DNA from: CAWDJT01 sp963828705
GTDB lineage: Bacteria > Desulfobacterota > Syntrophobacteria > Syntrophobacterales > Syntrophobacteraceae
Direction: 5' to 3'
DNA length: 64,000 nt
Assembly: GCA_963828705.1 (NCBI GenBank)
Contig: CAWHGA010000040.1
Location: 11,553-75,552 of the forward strand
In this document: one piece after another, positions 54,681 to 63,716 of the stretch
How the letters are laid out: each line of letters begins with the position of its first letter
How positions within the stretch are numbered: position 1 is the stretch's first letter
Translations under genes and position numbers: made by a program
Notes under the pieces: model-generated
Databases searched by the model: none
What the model was told of the DNA's origin: nothing
What the model saw: the letters and a program-made list of their open reading frames with translations, nothing else

Positions 54681-55359
54681 CTATCCTTGAAGAGGCATGC
54701 TTGCTTGAGAAACCGGTGAACCCAGCCCGAGGCGCAGCATGCGAATGAACTCGTGTGCACGGTGCTGCAACCTGTTGGGGGGATGCCTGATAGAACCCGG
54801 CCCCGGCGTCTAGAAATGACACGCAGTAGGCCTGGAGGAACCGGTCCAGCAGCGCATCAAGAAAGAAAACAACCATGGAAATTTCGAAGTCCTCGCGCAG
54901 ATCACCACGAGCGATACCAGCTTCCACCAGGGGCGTAAGGTAGTCCGCCGAAAACAGACGAACCTGCTGCAGGAATTGGGCGCGCAGCGGGAAGTTTTCC
55001 TGAAGAAGCATCTTTAGGTAGATCTGGTAGACGCGAGGGTGAGAGTCGATGAAGTCGATGCCGGCGAGGAGGCTCCGGTGGATGTGATCGAAGAAATCAC
55101 CATCAGCGCTTTCCTGTTTCACCTTGCGCAGCGACCGCCGTACCAAGTTGACGGCGTGATCGAAGACAAAGCGAAATAAACCTTCCTTGCTGCCGAAATA
55201 CTGAAATAACGACCCTTTAGCGATACCCAAGCGTTGTACCATGCGATTCATGCTGGCGAGATTGAACCCGTGCTCAGCAAACTCATCAATGGCCGCATCC
55301 AGGACCTTTTCCTGCTTGCTGCTGTCTAGATTCTTAAAAGTATCCCTGGCCGCTTCCAT
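54681..55359 (-). CDS. TetR-family repressor (one frameshift near the 3' end)
   Basis: About 226 residues from ATG 55359, with CGGAGG just upstream. The helix-turn-helix reads EKVLDAAIDEFAEHGFNLASMNRMVQRLGIAKGSLFQYFGSKEGLF in pattern (key parts: EFAEHGF, IAKGSLFQYF). The effector domain is helical (FIDSHPRVYQIYLKMLLQEN). An extra C in a C-run near 54755 shifts the frame; corrected, the end reads NRLQHRAHEFIRMLRLGLG and stops at TAG 54681. It heads the mqn operon and an 18-bp palindrome stands 14 bp upstream, so it probably represses itself and the operon. The ligand is unknown. Confidence 0.83.
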
Positions 55360-55997
55360 AATCCTCCGCCAAAATGACCACGTGGTCATTATAGGGGGGT
55401 AACGCACCGCAGTCAACCTTGCTTTGTCACTGGGATCCGGCGCATTAGCAGTTCTCACGTTGCGCGTCGACAGAACCTAGCGCTTGTTGGTTGGCAGAGT
55501 CCGATTCGGGACGAAGCCATGGTCATGGCTGGGAGGGATGTCCATGGGGCAGCATCGATCTTGGGGGCACTATAGGCTCAGGTACCACTTCAGGGAGTAC
55601 CGATCCTCGTGATCATCTGCGGTCAAATATGGTGTTTCGAGTTCCCCAGGGCACAAGTGTGGTCTTTTAGCCTTTGACTGATCGGACTTGTTCAGATAAT
55701 CTTTCCAGGTCAGCGCCTTGTCGCTTTTTGATCGCTTCCTAATGAGGTAACCCCTGTACTTCGACTGGTTGCCCGCCCCGAGCAACGATACGGTGTTTTG
55801 TTCACCGCAAGCCCGATTCATGAGTCATATTTTTTAGTGGCCAGTACCCAACCCAAAAGGCTGGGGCCCCTCTTGCGGCAAGCCCACAGGAGATGGGTGC
55901 CACTCGCATGGGTGAGCATTCGGGCAAGCTTTGCTGGTCCCAATGTGGGTTCGTCTTTTCCTCTGGGCAGATGAATGGATTTCACGGAGTCGAAGCC
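55360..55997. other. Intergenic region upstream of tetR and the FIST gene
   Basis: About 640 bp containing the palindromic operator at 55373-55390. An 83-codon frame at 55570-55821 on the minus strand is unsupported by any recognisable sequence. The rest holds nothing I can assign. Confidence 0.4.
55373..55390. promoter_or_regulatory. Perfect 18-bp palindrome, likely TetR operator
   Basis: AATGACCACGTGGTCATT reads the same on both strands. It lies 14 bp upstream of the tetR ATG, the position expected of an autoregulatory operator. I saw no second copy in the window. Confidence 0.75.
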
Positions 55998-57123
55998 ATG
56001 CGTACTGAAATGGATTCATCAGGTACTCTGGTGGGTTTCGAGCGTCGTTTGAACGAGGTCGCCAACAGCGGGAACTGCCAAGGGGTTCTGGTGCTCTCTT
56101 GTGACGCTGATCAGCTTCCGCTTTTTGAGTTGAACTTGATCTTGAAAACCACATTTGTCCCGATATTTGGTGGCACTTTCCCTTCGATCATCTACGGTGG
56201 TCGCAGGTTCAGCCAGGGCACGATCTTTGTCGGAATGCCAAGACCCGTGACTGTGATCACAATACCTCAGTTGAGCGACGAAGGTGCAGATTTTGATGCC
56301 ATCCTTGTGTCTCGAGCTGCTGACTACAAAGATATGAAAACCATGATGGTATTCGTGGACAGATCATCCGAGAGAATTGTGGCACTCATGAACAGCCTCC
56401 TGAATGCCGTTGGTTCAGAGATGAATTGTCTGGGTGGCGGAGCGGGTTCCTTGTCCGCGCAACGGAAACTCTGCCTGTTCAGCAACGAAGGGTTGCTGGA
56501 AGATGCTGCCGTTGTGGCCTTCCTTGACCTGGAAAGCGGTATCGGTGTGAGCCACGGATGGGAGCCCATCCGGGGGCCGTTCCAGGTGACGGAGTCCGTT
56601 GGTAACATCATCAAGATCGCTGGATTGGGAGCCCGCCTTCCAGGTGTATAAAGCTGCTATTGAGGCGCATTCGGGGCGCAGCTTCGAAGAAGAAGGCTTC
56701 TATGGGATCTCCAAATCCTATCCTTTAGGCATTACCAGAATGGGCATCGAAAGGCTGGTCCGCGATCCGCTTCGGGTGGGCGCGGATACCAGCCTGGAGT
56801 GTGCGGGGGAGGTGCCGCAGGGCGTGTTTGTCGACATCCTCCACGGCAAGGCGGATTCTTTGATCACCGCTGCAGGCAGGGCGTGTGCTCTCGGCAACCT
56901 GGCCTTCAAGGGCTCGGCGGAGCGCAAGGTCACGGTTCTAATGGATTGCGTTTCCCGTCTGCTGTTTCTGGGTGATCGATTTCGCGAGGAGATCCATGCG
57001 GTTCATAGTAGACGCCAGCCACTGGTAGGCGCTTGCACCATCGGCAGCATCGCCAATGGCGGCAGCGATTACCTGGAGTATCTCAACAAAACCGCAGTGG
57101 TTGCAGTGCTGGAGCGGCCATGA
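55998..57123 (+). CDS. FIST sensory-domain protein (one frameshift)
   Basis: About 374 residues from ATG 55998 (GGAG ten bases upstream). The FIST N-domain reads NSGNCQGVLVLSCDADQLP, PIFGGTFPSIIYGG and GGGAGSLSAQRKLCLFSNEG. An extra A near 56623 shifts the frame; corrected, SLDWEPAFQVYKAAIEAHSG joins directly, followed by the FIST C-domain (GISKSYPLGI, RVGADTSLECAGEVPQG, GACTIGSIANGG). FIST proteins are ligand-sensing modules found with signalling proteins; here it is alone, with no output domain. It converges on phoU. Confidence 0.82.
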
Positions 57124-57147
57124 AAGACGCTCTGATCTGGTTGGTTA

Positions 57148-57813
57148 TCACCTGTCGGTTTGGTGCTTGATGTTTTCGCCGCGAGCGATGAAGAAAACGC
57201 TTTCAGCGATATTGGTGGCGTGGTCGGCTACCCTTTCCAGGCAGCGGGCGGTGATGATGGTCTGGACTGCTCGCTGGATGGCCGGCGTGTCGTTGACCAT
57301 GTGGTCCATGAGATCCTTGAGGACCTGGATGTTGAGGTTGTCAGCTTCATCGTCCATGTGGCAGGCATCAAGAGCTTGCTCCACATTTTCATTGGCAAAG
57401 GCACTGAGGGCCACCCGCAGCATGTCCATGGAAATCCCCGCTAGTTGTTGCATGGCCGGAGATGCAGGGAGGGGTGGGCGATTGGTCAGATAACGGGCTC
57501 GGTGAGAGATGCTTACCGCCTGGTCGCCAATCCTTTCCAGATCGACGCTGATGCGCAAGCAGCCGACGATGAAGCGCAGATCGCGGGCCATGGGTTGTGC
57601 CAGTGCCAACAATTTGAGGATGGTTCGATCGACGTGAACTTCGAGCAGATTGATTTCATGATCGTTCTCGATCACGACCTTGGCGCATTCCAGGTCTCGC
57701 TCAAACAGGGCACGGAGAGCTTTCTCCATGGCCCTTTCAGTCAAGGACGCCATGCGTAGCAGGGTCTGTTTGAGCTCTTCCAGTTCCTGATGGAAACGAG
57801 TTTCCATAATCAC
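57148..57813 (-). CDS. phoU: PhoU-type phosphate regulator, copy 1
   Basis: This 221-residue protein has two repeated three-helix PhoU units with the metal-binding E/DxxxD patterns (ENDHEINLLEVHVD, DLERIGDQAVSI; MDDEADNLNIQVL, RCLERVADHATNI). It starts METRFHQELEELKQTLLRM at 57807 or 57813. PhoU normally restrains PhoR and the Pst transporter in phosphate homeostasis. No pst or phoBR gene lies within the window. It is about 270 bp from a second, very similar phoU on the same strand. Confidence 0.92.
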   Translation of the reverse strand: MIMETRFHQELEELKQTLLRMASLTERAMEKALRALFERDLECAKVVIENDHEINLLEVHVDRTILKLLALAQPMARDLRFIVGCLRISVDLERIGDQAVSISHRARYLTNRPPLPASPAMQQLAGISMDMLRVALSAFANENVEQALDACHMDDEADNLNIQVLKDLMDHMVNDTPAIQRAVQTIITARCLERVADHATNIAESVFFIARGENIKHQTDR

Positions 57814-58086
57814 CTGCGGTGGGCGTTGAGAGAGATTGTTGGGATTGGTGCACCCGCTTTCATGTAGGCTGATTCAGAAAAACCCCTCCGGTTCATTCAA
57901 AATCAACACGAACCCCTGGGCGCTTACCCGAACAAACTGTCGAAGAACAAGGAGCGTGGAGTAGCCTTGGCAAGATGGTCGCTTGAATGGCGCGTCCAAC
58001 AGGCGAAACATGAACCGGACTGCTGCCAATCCTCGCATCAACCCCGCCGACGGCGGAATTGGCGTTCACGCTTCTGGATTCTTTCG

Positions 58087-58746
58087 TCACTCTTCACAGT
58101 GATGCTTTATGTTGATCCCGCGAGCGATGAAGAAAACGCTTTCGGCGATGTTGGTACAGTGATCCGCCACCCGTTCAAGACACCGGGCCGTGATGATGGT
58201 CTGAACGGCACGTTGGATCGCCGGAGTGTCGTTGACCATGTAGTCCATGAGGTCTTTGAGGATCTGAACATTAAGCTCGTCGGCTTCGTCGTCCATCTGA
58301 CAGACATCATTAGCCTGATCGACGTTGAGGTGCGTGAACGCGCTGATCGATACCCGCAACATGTCCATGGCCGTGTCCGCCAGTTCCTGCATGGCGAGAA
58401 ATGGGGGCAAAGTGGGACGGCTGTTGAGGTACTGAGCACGCTGGGCGATATTGACAGCCTGATCGCCTATTCGTTCGAGGTCGACGCTGATCCGCATGCA
58501 ACCGACAATGAAACGCAGGTCGCGGGCCATGGGTTGGGCCAGGGCCAGGAGTTTTAGAATAAGCCGATCCACCTTCACTTCCAAGAGATTTACCTCCTGG
58601 TCCTTCTGGATCACCTCTTCGGCCAGTTCCTCATTTCTTTCAAACAGGGCGTGTAAAGCCTTGTCCATGGCTTTTTCGCTGAGTACCGCCATCTGCAAAA
58701 CGGTCATTCTGAGGTCTTCAAGCTCCTGATGAAATCGACTTTCCAT
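58087..58746 (-). CDS. phoU: PhoU-type phosphate regulator, copy 2
   Basis: About 219 residues from ATG 58746 (CAGGAG upstream); METRF-like start MESRFHQELEDLRMTVLQM. It carries the same two PhoU units as copy 1 (KDQEVNLLEVKVD, DLERIGDQAVNI; MDDEADELNVQIL, RCLERVADHCTNI) and is the closer to a promoter. The high similarity to copy 1 suggests a recent tandem duplication. The upstream extension to 58833 is not needed. Confidence 0.92.
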   Translation of the reverse strand: MESRFHQELEDLRMTVLQMAVLSEKAMDKALHALFERNEELAEEVIQKDQEVNLLEVKVDRLILKLLALAQPMARDLRFIVGCMRISVDLERIGDQAVNIAQRAQYLNSRPTLPPFLAMQELADTAMDMLRVSISAFTHLNVDQANDVCQMDDEADELNVQILKDLMDYMVNDTPAIQRAVQTIITARCLERVADHCTNIAESVFFIARGINIKHHCEE

Positions 58747-59087
58747 GATTTGTAACTCCTGACCGATAGGAATCGGAGATCCAGGCTTCGCACTGGTCCG
58801 GCATTTCCGCCCGGCCGTACCAGCCAAGTCCATGGGCGGGGCCGGGCAGTGCTAAGCTGGCGGTCTGGTCAGCCGGGATCGTGCCCCACCATACCGGTAG
58901 TGTGAACTTTTTTCAATACGCTGTGATGGGCGACAACACAAATGGACTACCAAGCCCTATCTGACAAGAAACGAACCTAGCCCCAGGTTGTGCTGCTCCA
59001 GTGGACAACCCATCGCTTACAGGCCCATGGTGTCGACTCTGGTTTCAAGGGTTCAATCCCTTTGCATACTCCGGAATACACGCTTGG
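58747..59087. other. Intergenic region, nothing firm
   Basis: About 340 bp. A stretch at 59042-59066 (AAGGGTTCAATCCCTTT) resembles a tRNA T-arm, but no acceptor, D- or anticodon stem can be matched to it. No gene is visible. Confidence 0.35.
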
Positions 59088-60704
59088 TCATTGAATCCAG
59101 CCGAGTTTCGAAAAACTGCCGGCTATTCCTGCGCGACAGGTACCCTTCTTCCACAAAGTACTGTAACGCCAGCAGGCTGTACGGGTCTGGTGTGGATCCT
59201 TCTCGCTATCCAGTTTCGCCAGCAGGGCGAGGGTCCCGTAAGTGTAGAGGCTGAGCGTGGTAAGTCGGCGGAGGAAGAACTCCTTGCGCGAGATCCTTTT
59301 GCCGTAGAGGAGCAACCCCGCGTGGAGCCTACGTTTCAGGGTTGAGGCGTTGCGTCGGACGAAACGGGCTGCCTTGCGCATGACACGGTGTTCGAAACGC
59401 TTAGACCGTTCTACACCTTTGCACAGGCCGCTGGCGATGAGGCGCAGCCGGGAAAAGATGCCCATCGAGTGGTCACCCAGTTGCCGTGTGATCAGGCGCA
59501 GCATAAAGAGCGGCGGATAGATGGAATGGATCTCCGTGGTTCCTTCAAACACCGTCGCCACCCGAAAATCCCGCAGCCGTTTCTCATAGGGCTGAGTGGC
59601 GAGGTAACCGGACCCACCGGACACCTGCAGGGCATCATAAAGTGTGTCCCATGCCCGTGTGGTGCCAAACAGCTTGCAATGGGACGTTTCCACGGCAAGA
59701 TCGGCCAGCGGGTGCTGGTCCAGGAGCTTGGCGGCAAAGGCATTCATGGCAGCGCTCACAGTGCTGTAGACTCTGGCTTTGACGATCTTTTCCTGAATGA
59801 GCGGGAAATCCTTGATGAGGATGCCGAACTGAATTCGGGTCGAAGCACGCTTGAGCATGTCACTTACCGACTGTTCCATGAGACCCACGGAGGCTGCGCC
59901 AAGTCCCAGGCGACCGTAGTTAAGGATGGTCATGGCGATTTTGAAGCCGTCGCCGGGTTTTCCCAGGAGGTTCTCAACGGGGACGCGCACGTCACGAAAT
60001 TGAACCGCCGCCGTGGAACTGGCCTTCAGACCCATTCTTGGGCATGTCCTTGCCAATACTTGATGCCTTCCCAGCGGTTTCCACGACAAAAGCCCCCATG
60101 TGACCGGGGTTTGCACCATCCAACTGGGCGAATACGGTCATGGCGCCGGCATAGTTGGCGTTGGTGATGTAGGTCTTTTGGCCGTTGAGCAGGTAATGAA
60201 GGCCGTCCTCGGAGAGTTCTGCGCGGGTGGTGATGTGTTTGGCGTCCGAACCGATTAGGGGTTCGGTGAGGGCATAGGCGAAAATGGTTTCACCGCTGGC
60301 GGCGCGCGGAAGGTAGCGGCTCTTCTGGGCATCGTTGCCGAAAAGCACCACCCCCTTGACGCCAATGGAAAGATGAGCCAGGGAAACCAATGCCACGGAC
60401 AGGTCCAACTTGGCGATTCCTTCCACCACCCTCAGGTATTCCTGGGTATTGAGGCCGATACCACCATAGCTTGTCGGGGTGACTTAGCCCGAAGAAACCG
60501 TCCTGAGACATCCGTTCCAATAGTTCGTCAGGAATTCTTCCGAGCGCTTCAATCTCCAAAGGTGGGAAATGGCCTACCATATCTCGATACTTCTGCAAGA
60601 TATCGGCAATCTTGGCGTCTCCGACGGCTGACGGTGAACTGTCGAACAGCGCAGCATTCCACGATCCTTGATAAAGATCTGGTGAGAAACTGGATTCCGG
60701 TCAT
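59088..60704 (-). CDS. Acyl-CoA dehydrogenase, long form (several frameshifts)
   Basis: About 538 residues; FAD-dependent desaturation of an acyl-CoA. From ATG 60704 the start is MTGIQFLTRS. Breaks near 60683, 60469 and 60036 must be removed to read YQGSWNAALFDSSPSAVG, KYGGIGLNTQEYLRVVEGI, FAYALTEPLIGSDA and MGLKASSTAAVQFRDVRVP. The FEGTTEIHSI segment holds the usual catalytic glutamate region. A C-terminal extension of about 130 residues, basic and helical, follows the core, as in long acyl-CoA dehydrogenases that act at membranes. The acyl substrate is unknown. The gene stands alone between phoU and the metallo-hydrolase. Confidence 0.82.
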
Positions 60705-60935
60705 GGCATTGGCCTCCTTATAGCCTCCCGAAAGGTGGGATTCTTCCTTGTCACGCGAGAAGACATTGACGTCACCAACTGGGAACAAACTGCAAACCGA
60801 GCATGAAAAAAGTGGATTCAGACTTTGGACACGGCCAGGGTTGACGAACTCATAAAAAGTCAATGTTCAAACAGTTGCCGCTGATACGAGCCCTGTGGTT
60901 ACCCCCACAGGACGCATGCCTTTAGCTCCGGCTGA

Positions 60936-61682
60936 TCACTGCATGCTCCGGATGCGGACTTCAATGCCCTTGTCGTTGATTCGAGCAAGCTCCGTAACCA
61001 GCGTTGCTCAGTGATAAGGATAAAGGATTTTGGGTCTGAACGCTCTGGCGGCGTCGGCTACCATCTCAGGAGTCATGGTGTAAGGGAGGTTCATGGGCAG
61101 GAAGGCACAATCGATTCCCTGGAGGGTCTTCATTTCCGGGATGTTCTCGGTGTCACCGGCGACATAGACGCGTCGGTCACCGAAAGTCAAGATGTAGCCG
61201 TTGCCGACGCCCTTGATATGCCGCCACCGCTGTCGCGTTTGTGGACCAGGTTGTAAGCGGGGACGGCCTCGATCTTGATCCCCAGGACGGTCTGGACATC
61301 GCCGTTCTTCATAACCGTCCCGCCTTCAAGCTTGCTGGCGCAGGCTTCGGGCAAGTGTACGCAGACGGTTTTTTGTACGGATCGGCTTTAAGGCGTCGGG
61401 GTCCAAATGGTCCCGATGATCATGGGTAATGAAAGAATGAGATCCGCTTTGAGGAATGTGAAGTAATCGGCGAGCTTGCTGTATGGGTCAACATGGATCA
61501 CCTTGCCGCTCAGCTTTAAAGATGAGCGATCCATGGCCGACGTGCAACATCTTTATCTCCAGATCCCCCGCCGAGGTCTTTACCACATCCCCTTCAAACC
61601 GGCGTTCCTCTTGCTCAAAACCAGCCGTCGTCACCATCAATAAACCAGCCAACAAAATGATTTTCGAAGCATCGGATGCCAC
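60936..61682 (-). CDS. Metallo-beta-lactamase-fold hydrolase (heavily frameshifted)
   Basis: About 245 residues if joined. It starts at ATG 61682 with a possible signal peptide (SKIILLAGLLMVTTAG) and reads LEIKMLHVGHGSLIFK. In other frames follow GKVIHVDPYSKLADYFTFLK and THDHRDHLDPDALKPI, which holds the HxHxDH metal motif. The 61008-61190 segment reads RVYVAGDTENIPEMKTLQGID and YPYH. An in-frame TGA follows YPYH, then ATLVTELARINDKGIEVRIR to a second stop at 60936. At least four indels are needed. It resembles the UPF0173-type hydrolases. It may be a true pseudogene or a cluster of sequence errors. Confidence 0.6.
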
Positions 61683-62616
61683 CCTGAATCAAAAAATTGA
61701 ATGCTTTGCAAATCTCATCTAATACCCTTCGCTCGGTCGCCGGGTCGCTACTGCGGTAGGCAGCCCTGGACTCCTGGCAGATCACATGTCCCCGGCTGGA
61801 AGTCTGAAGGGTATCCAGCAGGTATCGATCCTCGGAGATAAGGCCCGGCAACAGGGCACAGGTTTCAAGCACCGGCCACTGGCTGCTGCTTCCTCAGGCT
61901 CAACACTTACGGGGGATGCGCCTGGCGGCGGATCGGTGTGGCGCTTTTGGTTGGTGTTTCCTTTGAGCACACGGCCAGCTTGGAGAAAACGCTTGAGCAT
62001 GGCTTCGCCATAGTGCTCAGTATTAAGGCTAAACCGGATCTTCAGGAAATGGTTCCGATAACCGGTTAAGAGAAGGAGGACTGGCGCTTCTTGTAGAGCA
62101 AACCAGACCGGAGCTGGGGTTCTGATAGTATTCAAAGCACTTGTAAAGTGCGCGGAGCCCATCCTGGCAATCTCCAGCAGCGCGGCGCCGCCGTCGATCT
62201 CTGACAACCTGACGAACAAACTCTGCCGCTGGGCCCGCAAAGACGTCCTGGGCGACACTTTCAAATCGATTTTCTGACGACGCCTGAATTATTTCATCGG
62301 GAATTGCTTTAATTCCATGTCGTAACATAGACATCTGTCTTAAGCAGGTGCGCCCCTTCGTAGCGGAGCGAAACGCCAAGTTCTTGCTGCCCATATCTGT
62401 CCGTGCCTCGAGATGGATGCCTCCCAGACGGCTGGGGAGACGAGCCCGCGTCTCGTCGCGTACCCAGAGGGGGTCGGTGGCCCAACACAACGCTCCGCTG
62501 ATCAGGGAAAATAGAGGAATCAACAGGTACCAAGGTGTTCTGGATCTGATGGTCTCCCCCTTTTGTATCTTCGGAACCGGAGCCACCGACTGCGGTAGCT
62601 GGTGACAGCCTGGCAT
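61640..62616 (-). pseudogene. Hypothetical exported protein, disrupted
   Basis: Overlapping frames on the minus strand (62616-62029, 62264-61782, 61872-61615) join only through several breaks. The first has a good signal peptide or membrane helix (PWYLLIPLFSLISGALCWA), followed by WVRDETRARLPSRLGGIHLE and helical sequence (IPDEIIQASSENRFESVAQD). The middle frame gives APVLLLLTGYRNHFLKI. The last ends LDEICKAFNFLIQGG. I do not recognise a family. It could be one exported protein of about 320 residues, or chance frames after a real N-terminal gene. Confidence 0.3.
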
Positions 62617-63046
62617 CGGTATTGGCGTTCCGAATTAGTTGATGGCAGGGGCAAGCATTGACAATGATCGCTATTATCAACAGATTAGCACACCCATAGG
62701 CCAGGCACAAAGACAATTGCTCGAGTTCCAACGACTTCTGGACAAGCGTGGATAGCGCGGCTCGATCATTCAACAGGATTGCTTCGCACCTTCATATCGA
62801 AGCAGGCTGATGGTGACCATGCTGGAAACGCCTTGACATAAAGTTGGAGTTGGTGATAGCTGAAGCGATGGTCAGGTTCCTTTCATGATGGACACCGGCT
62901 ATTTCCTTTGAAGTGAGTCCAGAAATGAAAGATCCCAAGCTCTTGAGTAACTTCACGGCAGGTGCTAGAAATGCGGTTGCCTGAGCCCTGGTGAATAAGG
63001 TGCCTCCACAGGGAGTGAGACGCTAGCAGGTCTAATTCTTACCCAG
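62617..63046. other. Intergenic region, nothing recognised
   Basis: About 430 bp with short frames on both strands and no conserved sequence. No repeat of the three families described here is present. Confidence 0.3.
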
Positions 63047-63229
63047 ATGTGCTGTGAGCAGGAACGATATGGACATCAAAGGGAAGACGAGGAACTGCAA
63101 GCGCTGTACCGGGATTTGAAGGAGAAAAAGCTTGAGCCTATCGCGAAGATGCGGTTTGCCTTGCCGGCTGTGCTGATTGTTGTATCAACGTGGGCAATGT
63201 TGATGTGGTTAGCCTCGAAGGCTGGTTGA
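63047..63229 (+). CDS. Small membrane protein, hypothetical
   Basis: A 60-residue frame with a charged, helical N-terminus (REDEELQALYRDLKEKKLEP) and one membrane helix (FALPAVLIVVSTWAMLMWLA). It ends two bases before the ATG of the next reading frame at 63232, so the two could be coupled. The composition is that of a real small protein, but there is no family match and no strong ribosome-binding site. Confidence 0.35.
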   Translation: MCCEQERYGHQREDEELQALYRDLKEKKLEPIAKMRFALPAVLIVVSTWAMLMWLASKAG

Positions 63230-63231
63230 TC

Positions 63232-63615
63232 ATGGAGCGATTGAAAACCATGGACCCGGGTCTGGGTGCTTCCGGTATTTTAAAACGAAAAAAACTGGAA
63301 GAAAATGCCCGGATTGAACGGGAAGCTGCCTATGCCCGCTGTGCCTTTTCTATGGACAGCTGCAACTGCGCGATCTATCCGTCGCGACCATTCAGTTGTC
63401 GACGTCTCATCCTCCTGGTCCGTCTCGTGGTGAAAGTGGGCCGACCGTGCATCGCCAGGTGTGGCAGATGGCTCAGGAACGTCGCTGCCATCCGCTACCT
63501 GACGATGGCGGGTGTTCCGGCATCTGCAGCCACATCCTCCGGTCCTTCAGGACCCCGCAATGCGCAAGGCCTATCTGGAATGGAAACCTTACCCCGGAAC
63601 TGGTCCTCGTATTGA
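63232..63615 (+). CDS. YkgJ-like cysteine-cluster protein, disrupted
   Basis: From ATG 63232 the frame reads MERLKTMDPGLGASGILKRK, a charged helix, and then CAIYPSRPFSCRRL. That last segment is the mark of the YkgJ/UPF0153 family, small proteins with a conserved cysteine cluster of unknown metal. After 63395 the frame loses sense; another frame gives PGPSRGESGPTVHRQVWQMAQ and could be the true continuation. The real 3' end cannot be fixed. The family is usually 120-250 residues. Confidence 0.45.
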   Translation: MERLKTMDPGLGASGILKRKKLEENARIEREAAYARCAFSMDSCNCAIYPSRPFSCRRLILLVRLVVKVGRPCIARCGRWLRNVAAIRYLTMAGVPASAATSSGPSGPRNAQGLSGMETLPRNWSSY

Positions 63616-63716
63616 TCCACGCCAACTTATGTTTCAACTCGTTTGGCAAGTCACTCAACCACTGAGGGCGGGTTGACGGCCTCCACAGTTGGTGGCTGAT
63701 GCAGAATGCCAGCCAC

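Noticed and set aside
55570..55821. 83-codon minus-strand hypothetical gene
   Set aside because: No recognisable sequence, no good ribosome-binding site, and isolated in a repeat-free gap; not distinguishable from chance.
59040..59070. tRNA gene suggested by a T-arm-like AAGGGTTCAATCCCTTT
   Set aside because: No matching acceptor, D or anticodon arm upstream; a chance hairpin is more likely.
61008..61010. In-frame TGA in the metallo-hydrolase as a further selenocysteine
   Set aside because: It follows YPYH, not a Cys position of the family, no hairpin of suitable form follows, and the gene has several indels around it.
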